Positions 34,130 through 46,273 of a DNA stretch of 64,000 bases are shown one piece after another. Made by a program: the position numbers and the translations under genes. The stretch is from NCBI GenBank assembly GCA_026214975.1, contig CM047809.1:128513470-128577469 (forward strand), in the 5' to 3' direction. The notes under the pieces are model-generated. The model searched no databases. It had not been told where the DNA came from and saw only the letters and a list, made by a program, of their open reading frames with translations. The first letter of the stretch is position 1. Every line of letters starts with the position of its first letter. Origin of the DNA: Gentiana macrophylla (Eukaryota > Streptophyta > Magnoliopsida > Gentianales > Gentianaceae).

Positions 34130-34318
34130 TTACCTTCTATTATATATTTGTTGTGTGTCATATCTTGACACTTGTCTTTATTTTATATTTGTCACTTGGC
34201 ATAGTGTGTGTAACTACTAGGTATATTACACACTATATGACCTTTGTAATGGCTACTGCATCATTTATGGAAACAACACAAGTTTATCTTATCTATGAAT
34301 ATCTGTTAAATCCTTTCT
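34130..34318 (+). repeat. 5' LTR of copia 2
   Basis: From TTCTATTATATATTTGTTG to AAATCCTTTCT it aligns with the split 3' LTR. The first ~18 bases of the 3' LTR have no match here, so the 5' edge is eroded or replaced. Confidence 0.7.
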
Positions 34319-34330
34319 TGGTATCAAAGC
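34319..34330 (+). other. Primer binding site, initiator tRNA-Met
   Basis: TGGTATCAAAGC abuts the LTR end, one base from the standard site. Confidence 0.75.
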
Positions 34331-34345
34331 CAAGGTCTGGTGTCA

Positions 34346-34450
34346 ATGGCCACCACCGGTGCGTCATCCACCAGTGCTAGAGATGGAACAACTCCTCCCA
34401 CTAGTGCTACAATACATAAGCAACAATGTCAACTCATGGGTCGTCGTCTT
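34346..34450 (+). pseudogene. copia 2 gag, first 35 codons
   Basis: ATG at 34346 starts MATTGASSTSARDGTTPPTS and the frame runs into the insertion of the Athila-like element. The last five bases, GTCTT, are duplicated at 42423-42427. Confidence 0.7.
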
Positions 34451-36518
34451 TGATGAGCGTTGTTTTCACCAAACAAATTTATAAGATACTCAAGACAACG
34501 GTGACTAAACAAGCTCTCTAACCGGCAGTGGACCGGGTCGATTGCGAGTAAAGCTACAGGAGTCCGAGGTCGAACCCAAAGGACAAGTGTATGTGAGTAC
34601 CAAAGTGAACTTAAAACTTAGTCTAGGCAAACCAATGTTCAAGAGGTTAATTACTACAACGACTAATAAAACAAATACTAACAAAGTTTAACTAAAGGGA
34701 GAGGGACATAGCCGAACCACGATCAATATGGCTAATCTCAACCCCAAGGATAGACAAAATCGGGAGTGTGTAATATAACAAACGAACTCTTGCATTCAAT
34801 TTCACGGGTGCAAACTCCTAAACCCGGTGTTAGTGTCTGAACAACTCTCTCCTAACACCTTATGTTATGTTAACTACCCTTTCCTAAGGAAAATTCACTA
34901 ACAAGGCATGTCTTGCACTAGAGCCGCTTAAACGTAAAAACGAGTAACCTCACGTTGAGCTCGATTTAACAACTAAAACGAGACTACACCGCAATCTTAG
35001 AACCCTTTTCCCACACCTCTCTCTCGAACAACTCTCAAGAGTGATGTGTGTGATTTTGACCTAGGTGATCAATCTAGTCCAAATCCGTTATAACAAGTTC
35101 TAAGGCGTAAAAATGCAAGAAACAACAATAAAAGCACTACCCACTCCCAATTTCATCACCCAAAGGGTGATTTCACCAAATTTCACATGACCCGGCTATG
35201 AAGAGGATTTAGCTACTCATTATACTAGTTAAAATGCAATGGAAGTAGTAAATAAGAGACATAACAAGCATAAGAGAGAAGAAATTCACCATTAATTGCA
35301 GAAATTCGAGTTGAGCTCCAAAAAAATACAACAATGGAGATTCACCAAAAAGGAGGTGACTTGTTGTTTGGAATTGAAATCTAAGCTAAGAAATGGAATA
35401 ATCGAGTTATGTTTATGCTAATTTATGCTAAGAGAATGTGTTACAAACTACTACAAAAATCGAGCAAGAAGGGGGCTAGGGTTTGGAGAAGAGAAGAAGT
35501 TTTTCCTTGAAATGGAAGTGAGGGGTATTTATAGTGCAGCAGAAAAAATCACAGAATTTGGCCCTGGACGCCAGTTGGACGCCCTCTGGACGCCAGTCCA
35601 CCTGAGAAATGCAAGAAATGGAAGCTTGTTCTTGAGTGGACGCTCGTCCAGAATGGCCTTTAGTATTTCCACCATAACTTCACTTCTAGGGATCCAAATG
35701 AGATGATTCAAGATGCATTGGAAAGCTGATTCACTCCTCTACAACTTTCATCAAGACAACTTTCCCTGAAAATGCCTCCAAGTGTGACCAAAATGCCCAT
35801 GAAGTGACTGGTTCTGCTTTGAATCGCTTGGACGCCCGTCCTTTGAAGATCTCAACTCTACGAATCAAATTTGGCATTACGGACGCCCGTTTGCACATCT
35901 TGGATGCCCGTCCACATCCCGGACGCTCGTCCACTTTTCGGACGCTTCGTCCACTTGAAGTCTCAACTCTCTGCATCAAAAAGGCACCCTGGACGCCGGT
36001 TCATTTATCGACGGACCCGGTCCAGAACCCAGCTCCAGTATTTTGCTCATAACTTCACTTCTAGGGCTCCAAATGAGGTGATTCAACATGCGTTGGAAAG
36101 CTCTTTCAATCCTCTACAACTTTCATGAAGACCACAAGTCCAGAAAATTCCTCCAAGTGTGGCTAAAATGCCCATGAAGTGACTGGTTCCGGTTTCGTCG
36201 ATGATTCTTCACTCCACTCTTGTGCTACGAACATGTCCCTTTGTCCAAAACATCGCCTTCCGGGTCCTCGAGTCACCTAGGCCCTACAAAATCATAAACG
36301 AACAAGACACACAAACCATTCCGGAGGGCAAAGGTGCTCGGAATGAGGTTAATATCAATAAAAGAGGTAGTAAACCATCAAAGCGACGGAATTACTCCCC
36401 GTGCTATAAACTCACGATATTACCCCAAAGATGGTCTAAATACACCAAGAAACATGCTAAAAGTGGGATAAACGGGGGTAGAAAATGCACCGGAATCACG
36501 TAAAGTTGACTCCCATCA
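34451..36518 (-). repeat. LTR D, 3' LTR of the non-autonomous element
   Basis: Near-identical to LTR E except for small indels and clustered changes at CTG/CAG sites. It contains two copies of the conserved GTTGTAGAGGA...GAGCTTTCC module on the minus strand (about 35674-35755 and 36048-36130). Confidence 0.9.
35524..36035 (-). promoter_or_regulatory. TGGACG-type palindrome cluster and TATA box in LTR D
   Basis: About ten copies of TGGACGnnCGTCCA-like palindromes or half-sites lie between 35564 and 36035. On the minus strand they are upstream of CTATAAATACCC (plus-strand 35524-35535). Confidence 0.6.
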
Positions 36519-36535
36519 CCACCCCACACTTAGCC
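36519..36535 (-). other. Polypurine tract of the non-autonomous element
   Basis: On the minus strand CTAAGTGTGGGGTGG directly precedes the LTR start TGATGGGAG. GCTCGAGGGCGAGCAAAGG just upstream matches the block before the Athila copy 2 tract. Confidence 0.8.
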
Positions 36536-38630
36536 TTTGCTCGCCCTCGAGCAAATTAGGCGTTTTAAAACCAACCAAGGGATTCAACTTTGTGATGTAG
36601 GTGCTACTACTCACACTCTCGGGGTAACCACAAAGTAAGAAAAATGAACATATACACAACGGTGCAACATTATCAAGAAAATGGAGTGTGTGTGGTGCCA
36701 AGCTAAAACCAAGTGCTCAAAATGATTGTCGGGGCTTGAATCCCATCCAAACGCCTACCAACCGTCTCATAATCACTAGCCTCTCCACTAATCAAGGTCA
36801 CTAAGTTTGGACACGATCGAGCAGGACTTGAAGGGTTATAATGTTAGGCCAGGGTAATTTTGGTTAATCGAAAAGGGTATTTTGGGAACTGGAGAAAAAG
36901 AAGTACGAGTGAACCTAATCAACTCATGTACCAACTCATTTCTATCATACAAACCACCAAACTCCTTTTTGATCATTTTAACACTTTGGGAACCATAGGA
37001 TACTAACGCACCCGAACTCATTGCCAAACTCGACTATGTTTCAAGCGTCGTGAGGTGAGTCCGAGCACACTAGCACCTATCTCACTATTCCAACTCTAAC
37101 ATCATAAAAGCAACTTTTGAGCTCAACACTTTTGACTCCAACCCTTTATTTCTATATACATCAAAGTTTATTTGGAATTTTTTTTTTTTTTTTTTTTTGA
37201 AAGAAAAGACATAAGAAGTACATATTTTCTTTTCTTTTTGGGCCAAAACCGAGCACCAAGACCAAACGAGCTCCGCCTCTCCTTAAAGCTCAAAACCAAG
37301 AAACAACAACCCAATCAAAAACATCATTTCCCCCACCCCACACTTGCTTTAGCAAGTGTGGTCTAACAAAAGACTAGATCCACTCGTAGGGTATAAAATG
37401 AAGGAAATGTGACCATAAATAAGGCTCAAGGGTAGGTTTCTGACTAAGTAACAAAACGGCTATAAAACGAATGGTGGTCAGACCATTCTATCAAGGCTGA
37501 GATGGGCTACGAAGGTAAATGTTCGGTTTAAGGCTTATTTGGCTATGGTAGGGTCAAAAAGAACGCCAAAACCGTCATCCCGTGTCCTACTTAGGTGAAC
37601 CTTAAACATTTCGCCTCAAGACTAGTGATATGAAAGGTGGTAGCAATCAAATTGTGCACAAGGTGTAGCTTTCGTGAAATTAATAAACTCCATTCTAAAG
37701 ATAATATCAAACCACAATGCATATGTTCGGGATCCCGACTAAAGTGATCACCACTCAGTTGTGAAAATAACACATACAACACACGAGTGAAAATCCTTGA
37801 AAAATTTTAAAAATTACCTAAAATCGACTCGAGCCCGATCATAGGCTAAGCATACCACATTTATAGCACATTTAACAATCAATATCAAGAAAACGGCTAA
37901 GTATCCCCACCCCACACTTAAACGAAACACTGTCCTCAGTGTGTGAGTGATAAAAAGAGTAAAAAGACTTAGCTGTTTGACCAGAACCCGGCAGAAATGC
38001 GCACTTGTAGCCCACGTGACATCTTCTAGTAAGCTTCATCTCGAGTATCTGAAACCATAAAAACAAAAACCAAGGCAAACACATGCACGGGAAAGGTCCA
38101 CGTGCCAAAAGATGGTGATAGATACGAGATATATAAAAATAGAAGCCATGCCACAAACAAAGTATCAAAGCACATCGACCATACTAGACGGGAATCGCAC
38201 TGGATGTAAAGATAATCAAAAGAAACACAGAGCATCCATGCATAAAATAAGGCCACAGAGGCTCACATGAAAACACTCCCGTCTAAGTACAAAAGCCAGA
38301 ACTAACATGAAGCTCTCACCACAACCTCTCTTTTTCAAGACAAAACTCTCCCCTCTTGCAACCAAAAACTACTCCAAACACATAATTATTACCAAAAAGG
38401 TGGGTTGCCTCCCACAAAGCGCCTTTGTTTTATGTCGTTGGCTCGACAAAATGACTTATACGGTGCCAACTTTTTCAAAGTTATACCGTTGGCACGAGCG
38501 AGGAAAGGTAGAAGTGCTTTGTTTAACGTCGTTAGCATCGACGTAGTGGCGCTAAACAGACTCATACCACAAAAGACTCAAAACAACAATATTTCAAATA
38601 TTTCATTTCAAACAAGTATCGCCAAAACTA
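36536..38630 (-). other. Non-coding interior of the non-autonomous element
   Basis: No supported gene. It contains two more purine tracts AAGTGTGGGGTGGGG (minus strand; about 37330-37345 and 37905-37920), a perfect hairpin CCACACTTGCT/AGCAAGTGTGG at 37340-37363, a poly-T run at about 37178-37198, and near 38400-38560 the GGGAGGCAACCCACC block (minus strand) that in Athila elements follows pol. That block marks the interior as a deletion derivative. Confidence 0.6.
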
Positions 38631-40122
38631 TCAACCAAAATCCGAACTCAAAAAGATCAACAACTCAAGAAGACTAAAAATAGCAAGCATCACAAAAATC
38701 AAGTTCACTAGAAACTTACCTCTCATGGCCCTCGATGTTACCTCTTCCCAACTCGGGAATCCTCTTGTGTCAAAATCTCTCATCACCTTCTTCTTGTGAT
38801 TGCCATTCCATGGTAGGTCTCCTCTTTTAAAAATTCTTTGAGATCCATCTACCGGTGAGAACACAAAATCGATCGCGTAATACTCATCAACACAAGGTGG
38901 AAAGTATAATAATCCGGGACCGGCATGCTAATAATCTCCACTTCTCCCGGTAGCTCTACCATAAATGGCTCTTCAGTCTCATATGATTGCACCACACTCT
39001 TCATATTGACATCTTCATTTACTTCAAGTGGGAGTGGGGGTGAAATGGGCGATCCCAGTTTCTCTTCCGACTCTAATTGTGCCTCGTCAAACATTGTGCT
39101 CAAATCTATCATACAACCTTCGAAGTCATCATTTTGCATTTCTTCGGGAGGCGGTGTAATAGACAACATTTGCACCTCTTCCATCTCTAAATCTTCCATG
39201 CTTTCTTCATCCCAAAGCGAGCTATCATCATCTCCGAAGAACTCTTTCTTAGTTATAACAGTGGTAGGTTCCACATAATCAAACATCTCAATAGGAGCCT
39301 CCGGCAATATGGGTGATCCCAACTCAATATCTAGCTCGGACACCTCGTCATTGCAAACCGAATCCTCAATCTCGTTCTCTTCTTGAACTTCAACAGTGAA
39401 CTCCTCATCAACCCTAGCCGCCTCTATTGCAAATGCATCTTCTTCATGCTCCACTCTTCGTTTTTTCACGAATCGACTGAGATTATCACACAACGTCCGT
39501 AGAAGCTTGTGCACAATTACCCAACTTTCTTCATCCATAGGAGTCTCATTCTCATCTTTCTTACTCTGTTCTCGGATTCCATTAACCCGAATCGTAGATT
39601 CCATGAGCTCTCGCTCGGATCATCCATTCGCATCTCCGGTCGAAATCGATTTTCGAAATTTTCTCGGCTTTGGCTATAGCAACTTTCTCATAAAGCTCAT
39701 CCACTCTGTCCATTTCCCTACTTGCTTCATCATAAGTATAGATATATGCTATATGCTCCATGCACTCCTCGTGTGGATGAGGTGCAAACTGATCATGATG
39801 AAGTGGATGGTAGGGCTCTTGCCATGCCGAACTCGATTGGGTGGTGACTGTGTGAAACTATCAACTCTTGAGTACGAGCACCATAATCTTGAAAATCATT
39901 AGGATTTGGACAACCCTCATAATACCATGGCTCGTGACTCGAATAACCAAAATTCTGATTCTGAGAAGTATTAGGGCACTGATAAGCCCATGAACCGTGG
40001 CTATTCTCTTGTTGATACTGAGGCTGAGGCACGAACTGTTGTTGATAACATTGTTCAGGTGCCTGAGGTTGGTAAGGGTATTGTTGTCCAAGTGAGTAGT
40101 ATTGGTTGAAAAATCCTTCCAT
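38631..40122 (-). pseudogene. Acidic ORF of the non-autonomous element (~490 codons)
   Basis: Three overlapping minus-strand segments read as one gene with frame breaks near 39820, 39600 and 38900. The N-terminus MEGFFNQYYSLGQQYPYQPQ is rich in Gln, Tyr and Pro, starting about 190 bases after the primer site where gag normally starts. A helical part follows (DEASREMDRVDELYEKVAIA). Then comes a very acidic region (DEEFTVEVQEENEIEDS; FGDDDSSLWDEESMEDLEME) and a basic C-terminal part (FKRGDLPWNGNHKKKVMRDF). No gag, protease or polymerase motif is recognised. A structural role in mobilisation is a guess. Confidence 0.5.
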
Positions 40123-40312
40123 TTAAGCTCACGCTGCAAGAACTCAGAAAACAACAAGAACACAATCACAGTCTCAAGTCACCACCACCACCGAAGTAAG
40201 TGATGTGACTCTTCAACAAAAATCCATCCTAAAGAAAAATAAGAAAACAATAAAACAAAACCTAGGCCCAAGCCTTCGGTTCACTTGCAAGATATCACAA
40301 ATAGCACACTTA

Positions 40313-40330
40313 TCCCCGGCAACGGCGCCA
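40313..40330 (-). other. Primer binding site, tRNA-Asp
   Basis: The minus strand reads TGGCGCCGTTGCCGGGGA, an exact complement of the plant tRNA-Asp 3' end with CCA, 3 bp after the LTR end. Confidence 0.88.
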
Positions 40331-40333
40331 TTT

Positions 40334-42422
40334 TGATGAGCGTTGTTTTCACCAAACAAATTTATAAGATACTCAAGACAACGGTGACTAAACAAGCTCT
40401 CTAACCGGCAGTGGACCGGGTCGATTGCGAGTAAAGCTACAGGAGTCCGAGGTCGAACCCAAAGGACAAGTGTATGTGAGTACCAAAGTGAACTTAAAAC
40501 TTAGTCTAGGCAAACCAATGTTCAAGAGGTTAATTACTACAACGACTAATAAAACAAATACTAACAAAGTTTAACTAAAGGGAGAGGACATAGCGAACCA
40601 CGATCAATATGGCTAATCTCAACCCCAAGGATAGACAAAATCGGGAGTGTGCAATATAACAAACGAACTCTTGCATTCAATTTCACGGGTGCAAACTCCT
40701 AAACCCGGTGTTAGTGTCTGAACAACTCTCTCCTAACACCTTATGTTATGTTAACTACCCTTTCCTAAGGAAAATTCACTAACAAGGCATGTCTTGCACT
40801 AGAGCCGCTTAAACGTAAAAACGAGTAACCTCACGTTGAGCTCGATTTAACAACTAAAACGAGACTACACCGCAATCTTAGAACCCTTTTCCCACACCCT
40901 CTCTCTCGAACAACTCTCAAGAGTGATGTGTGTGATTTTTGACCTAGGTGATCAATCTAGTCCAAATCCGTTATAACAAGTTCTAAGACGTAAAAAATGC
41001 AAGAAACAACAATAAAAAGCACTACCCACTCCCAATTTCATCACCCAAAGGGTGATTTCACCAAATTTCACATGACCCGGCTATGAAGAGGATTTAGCTA
41101 CTCATTATACTAGTTAAAATGCAATGGAAGTAGTAAATAAGAGACATAACAAGCATAAGAGAGAAGAAATTCACCATTAATTGCAGAAATTCGAGTTGAG
41201 CTCCAAAAAAATACAACAATGGAGATTCACCAAAAGGAGGTGACTTGTTGTTTGGAATTGAAATCTAAGCTAAGAAATGGAATAATCGAGTTATGTTTAT
41301 GCTAATTTATGCTAAGAGAATGTGTTACAAACTACTACAAAATCGAGCAAGAAGGGGCTAGGGTTTGGAGAGAGAGAAAGTTTTCCTTGAAATGGAAGTG
41401 AGGGGTATTTATAGTGCAGCAGAAAAAATCGCAGAATTTGGCCCTGGACGCCAGTTGGACGCCTCTCGGACTTGATCCGAGGCTTCAGACGCCTTGATCC
41501 ACCCGAGAAATGTAAGAAATGGAAGCTTGTTCTTGAGTGGACGCTCGTCCAGAATGGCCTTTAGTATTTCCACCATAACTTCACTTCTAGGGATCCAAAG
41601 GAGATGATTCAAGATGCATTGGAAAGCTGATTCACTCCTCTACAACTTTCATCAAGACAACTTTTCCTGAAAATGCCTCCAAGTGTGACCAAAATGCCCA
41701 TGAAGTGACTGGTTCTGCTTTGAATCGCTTGGACGCCCGTCCACCGGAAGATCTCAACTCTCTGAATCAAATTTGGCATTCTGGACGCCCGTTTGCACAT
41801 CTTGGATGCCCGTCCACATCCCCGGACGCTCGTCCACTTTTCCGGACGCTCGTCCACTTGAAGTCTCAACTCTCTGCATCAAAAAAGGCACCCTGGACGC
41901 CAGTTCATATTTCTGGACGCCAGTCCAGAACCCAGCTCCAGTATTTTGCTCATAACTTCACTTCTAGGGCTCCAAATGAGGTGATTCAACATGCGTTGGA
42001 AAGCTCTTTCAATCCTCTACAACTTTCATGAAGACCACAAGTCCAGAAAATTCCTCCAAGTGTGGCTAAAATGCCCATGAAGTGACTGGTTCCGGTTTCG
42101 TCGATGATTCTTCACTCCACTCTTGTGCTACGAACATGTCCCTTTGTCCAAAACATCGCCTTCCGGGTCCTCGAGTCACCTAGGCCCTACAAAATCATAA
42201 ACGAACAAGACACACAAACCATTCCGGAGGGTAAAGGTGCTCGGAATGAGGTTAATATCAATAAAAAGAGGTAGTAAACCATCAAAGCGACGGAATTACT
42301 CCCCGTGCTATAAACTCACGATATTACCCCAAAGATGGTCTAAATACACCAAGAAACATGGTAAAAGTGGGATAAACGGGGGTAGAAAATGCACCGGAAT
42401 CACGTAAAGTTGACTCCCATCA
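40334..42422 (-). repeat. LTR E, 5' LTR of the non-autonomous element
   Basis: On the minus strand it runs from TGATGGGAG (42422) to CTCATCA (40334). It carries the paired conserved module at about 41573-41656 and 41950-42033. Open frames inside it (41405-42031) are not genes. Confidence 0.9.
41404..41935 (-). promoter_or_regulatory. TGGACG-type palindrome cluster and TATA box in LTR E
   Basis: Palindromes such as TGGACGCCCGTCCA and GGACGCTCGTCC recur between 41444 and 41935. TATA is at 41404-41415 (CTATAAATACCC on the minus strand). Confidence 0.6.
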
Positions 42423-43477
42423 GTCTTCTCTTCCTCCAACATACTATTCAGCTGGAGGGATTACTTTGTCGTCAACCACACTTTGGCCAGGCGGAGTTGC
42501 TACAGGCATTCCAGTTATGGGTCTCTCTGCACCGAGTATACCGCCATATCCTTCGCTTGCTGGCATGCACTTTGGCAGACCGGAATCTTCAATTCCGGCC
42601 ACTGGTTTTCATCCCAGCTTCTCAAATCCTCAATATCTGGGTACTACACCTACTTACCTGGATCTGTAAGTCCACATTCCGCAACCTATCTTCTCAGTCC
42701 ACCATTTTCTGAGAATCTTAATCAAGTATGCACTATTAAGTTAGATCGGAGCAATTATTTGCTCCGGTGTTTAACCATCTTACCTATAATCTGTGGCCAT
42801 ATGTTGAAGGCTCATCCCTTGAGCCATGTACCTGTTGTTAATGACTCTCCTTCACGGTCTGTCATCCCTAATACATACTTCTGTCACTAAAGAATGGACT
42901 ACCAAAGACAATTTTCTAATGGGCTGGTTGCTTAGTTCCATGACTGAACAAGCTCTAACTGAAGTTGTAGGGTGTGCTAATGCTTATGAAGTCTGGACAA
43001 CCCTAGAAACCTTGTTCAATAGCAGGTTAGAGGCCCGTATTCTTGAATACAAAGATGCAATGGCTAAAGCATCCAAAGAATCCAGCTATTTCTGACTACC
43101 TGGCCCAAATGACGTAATATTCTGATAGTTTAACTGCTAAAGGGTATCCAATTACTAAATCAGAACTTATATTGGCAACCTTAGGAGGATTGGATCGTGA
43201 TTATAAGTCTGCTATAGTCAATATTACCTATAGAGTAGTGGGATCTCTCGGTTGGCAGGATGTTCAATCTCAGTTAATGACCCATGAAAGGCTCATTTCC
43301 AGGCTCAATCCCATTGCAGGTGCTAGTATCATGAATCCTTCATCTAACTTGGCACAAGGTTCTTTGCCTAGACCTAATGGCAGGCCACCCAATCAGAACT
43401 TCAACTCAGGAGGAGGCAGAAGCAGTTCTAAGGGTGGAAGAGAAAGCATAGGAAGAAATGGTAGCAGTGGAAGATGA
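42423..43477 (+). pseudogene. copia 2 gag, remainder
   Basis: It continues the gag frame after the insertion. A Ser/Pro-rich stretch (GLSAPSIPPYPSL) is followed by NLNQVCTIKLDRSNYLL near 42720, SSMTEQALTEVVGCANAYEVWTTLE near 42945, and ITKSELILATLGGLDRDYKSAI near 43160. An Asn/Gly/Ser-rich tail ends at 43477. At least four frame breaks or stops occur (near 42670, 42888, 43095, 43115). The core matches copia 1 gag closely in order and content. Confidence 0.8.
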
Positions 43478-44076
43478 TTAGGTGGCTATTCTGCAACAAG
43501 ATGGTGTGTCAGGTTTGTAGGGAGAATTGGCACATTGTAACCTCATGTTGGCACCAATTTGAGGAAGATTTTGTGTTCTTTAGCAACAACAACAACAATG
43601 GTCCCAAACAAGTATTGTCCTATGTTGCGACCCCTCAGTCAGAGAATGATCCAGCCTGGTATATGGATAGTGGAGTTTCTACTCATCTTACTGCTGACTT
43701 GAACAATCTTTATCTTGGTGCAGGGTACAATGGTTCAAAATCTTTAGTAGTGAAAAATGGTGAGAGATGCCATATACTTCATATTGGCCGTAATTATCTC
43801 TCTACACACTGTACACACACCATATTAATCTTGAAAGATCTATTAGATGTTCCTTCAATCACTAAAAACCTGATCAGTTTGTCTAAACGTCATGCTGATA
43901 ATTTTGTCAATGTTGAATTCGCTCCTAACTCTTGTTATGTGAAGGACAATAAAACATGGACACTGCTTCTCACAGGAACACTCATTGATGGCTTATACAA
44001 GGTTATGGCTCCCATTCCAAATGAGACCTCCCTTCATTCCAAATCCAAGAACTTCAGTCAAGTTTCTCAACTTTAG
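43478..44076 (+). pseudogene. copia 2 zinc knuckle and protease
   Basis: The zinc knuckle reads CQVCRENWHIVTSC, with Trp where the family usually has Gly. The protease motif WYMDSGVSTHLT keeps the catalytic Asp but has Val in place of the usual Ala. LDVPSITKNLISLSK closes the domain. The segment is open to 44076. Confidence 0.78.
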
Positions 44077-45395
44077 TCCAATAATCAGTTGTCTAGTTAG
44101 CCAATTTGTGTCTAAGTCTTGTAATGCTCAGTTGAGTTTTATTAATGTTAACAAGGATCCATATGTCTGGCATATGATACTAGGTCATCCTTCCAGACAA
44201 ATGTTAGGACAAATTCTGAAATATTGTAATGTTGATCTTAATGAAAATCTGAGTTTCTGTGACACTTGTCAATTTGGTAAGGGCCATGCCTTACCTTATT
44301 TTTCATCTTATTCTCATGCTCATAATGTTCTTGATCTTGTTCACTCTGACTTGTGGGGTCCTGCCCCTGTAAAATCCACATATGATTTTCTGTATTATGT
44401 GCATATTGTAAATGATTGGTCTAGATATACCTGGATTTTCCCTTCAAAAGCTAAGTCCGAAGTTTACTATGTGTTCCTTCAGTTTAAAAACCTTGTTGAA
44501 AATTAGTTCTTTGGGAAAATTAAGTGCCTGCAAATAGATTAGGGAGGTGAGTAAAGAACCCTCAAGACTTATCTTAAACATCGAAGAATTCAGTTTAGGC
44601 ACCCTTGTCCCAATGCTAACCAACAAAATGGCAGGGTAGAGAGAAAGCACAAACATATAGTAGAGTTAGGGTTGACTCAACTTGCTCAAGCCTCTTTTCC
44701 CCTTAGATTTTGGTGGGATAGTTTTGTGAAAGTTGTCACTGTTATAAATGTTTTACCAACTCCAGTTTTACAAAATAAGTCCCCGTTTCTGTTACACAAA
44801 AAGCTTGATTATAAGTTTTATAAAGTTTTTGGTTGTTCTTGCTTCCCTCATTTGAGACCTTTTCTCCAAACCAAATTCAGATTCCACACAAGTAAATGCA
44901 CTTATCTAGGAATCTGTCCTCTTCATAAAGGTTATAAATGCCGGATAGTTCAGGAAGGGTGTTTATTACTAAAAATGTTGTCTTCAATGACTCTGAGTTT
45001 CCCTTTAAGGAATTTTTTATGAAAGGTCCTCACAAAAAGTCTTAATTGATCCTGATTTATCGACATGATTTTCTATGCCCTAACCTGAGCCAGAATCTAT
45101 ACAGCAAGCATCTGAACATGTTGAGCAGCAGAGTGTTGATGGTCCTATATCACCCTCAGAGGTACAATCTACTTCACCTTGCTTAACACTTTTTGTGTCA
45201 AGTAGTATTACACCCACACATAATTCATTTTCACCACTAGCCACACATGATTTATCTGGAGACGCATTCAGTTCGGATATAGTCAGTTCACCATCACCAC
45301 AACCTTCCCCAAATACTTCACCACACCATCCTAATCCAACACACCAACCTAATCCTCAACCTCCTCAAGGCCATCCTATGCGAACCCGTTCTTAA
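44077..45395 (+). pseudogene. copia 2 integrase and linker
   Basis: VWHMILGHPSRQML and CDTCQFGKGHALP form the zinc region near 44165-44295. The first catalytic Asp is in VHSDLWGPAPVKS. The second is in a damaged block near 44535 with stops on both sides. The Glu context NGRVERKHKHIVELGL is near 44640. Stops at about 44504, 44540 and 44556 break the core. The linker to 45395 is Pro/Ser/Asn-rich and ends PPQGHPMRTRS before a TAA. Confidence 0.78.
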
Positions 45396-46273
45396 AGTGG
45401 CATATTCAAACCTAAAACCTACTTCACTCAAATCCAGTCCACTGTCCTACCTGCTCACCTTTATGAACCTACTAAAGATTTAGAAGAATTGACTTGTACA
45501 TGGTGGAAGAAAGCAATGGTTGCAGATTATGATGCCCTACAGAAGAATGACACTTGGATTCATGCAGCTCCTTCAACAAATCATAATCTAGTAGGGAGTA
45601 GATAGGTGTTTAAACTTACACGCAAGCCTGATGGAACTATCCTTAAGCACAAATCCAGATTGGTGGCAAAAAGGTTCCATCAAACCTATGGTGTGGACTT
45701 TATATAGACTTTTAGCCCTGAGGCTAAAGCATCCACTATTAGAGTGGTTTGGGCCTTAGCTGTGAGTAAAAATTGGCATATCCATCAGGTTGACATAGAT
45801 AATGCCTTTCTGAGTGGATCTCTGATAGAGGATGTATACATGGTATAACCAGAGGGTTTTGTTGATCCACAAAAACCTCATTATGTATGTAACCTGAAGA
45901 AGGCACTCTATGGACTTAAACATGCCCCTAGGGCATGAATTAGTGCCTTGAGATTACAGATGTTGGACTTGGGATTCAAACAAACAGTGGCATATTCATT
46001 CTTATTTGTTTTAAAGTCTGATACTCACTTTTTATATGTACTTGTGTATGTAGATGATATCTTGGTGACAGGTGACTCACAGGTGTTATAAAGAAGTTTG
46101 TGCAGATGTCGAATTCTAGGTTCCCCTTAAAAGATCTTGGCCCTATAGCTCACTTCCTTGGCATGGAGGCACACAGAAATCCCGATAGCCTGTTCTTAAC
46201 TCAGGGTCATTATGCTTCACAACTTTTGAAGAGATTGTAGTTGGATCATATTAATCCATGTAGTACACTCATG
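45396..46273 (+). pseudogene. copia 2 reverse transcriptase, N-terminal part
   Basis: One main frame with many stops: [65 protein letters not shown] and the intact active site LVYVDDILVTGDS (about 46040). Stop codons interrupt after SR, DFI, YMV, PRA and elsewhere. It is cut at 46273 by the solo LTR within the STPM region. Confidence 0.8.

Larger units (their letters stand above)
34451..42422 (-). mobile_element. Non-autonomous Athila-like element (8.0 kb)
   Basis: Target duplication GTCTT (34446-34450 and 42423-42427). LTRs of 2,068 and 2,089 bp start TGATGGGAG and end CTCATCA on the minus strand. It has a tRNA-Asp primer site and a polypurine tract, but only about 3.8 kb of internal DNA with one degenerate acidic ORF and no protease, reverse transcriptase or integrase. 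It must depend on another element. Close LTR similarity suggests a fairly young insertion. Confidence 0.88.

Noticed and set aside
35425..36503. Several open frames of 80-100 codons on both strands
   Set aside because: They lie inside LTR D and recur in LTR E with indels that break them, so they are LTR sequence and not genes.
37172..37366. Poly-T run as a retroposon poly-A tail
   Set aside because: No LINE or SINE body and no target duplication is visible; the run lies inside the non-autonomous LTR element.
38925..39278. 117-codon plus-strand open frame
   Set aside because: Shadow of the acidic minus-strand ORF, in which acidic codons read as Ser/Thr-rich codons on the other strand.
40313..40330. 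tRNA-Asp gene fragment
   Set aside because: Only the 3' 18 bases of the tRNA are matched, next to an LTR, so this is a primer binding site. The same holds for 14258-14275, 63667-63684 and 63722-63739.
42466..42890. Separate host gene with Ser/Pro-rich product
   Set aside because: The overlapping frames are the N-terminal linker of copia 2 gag, continuing directly from 34346-34450 after the inserted element is removed.
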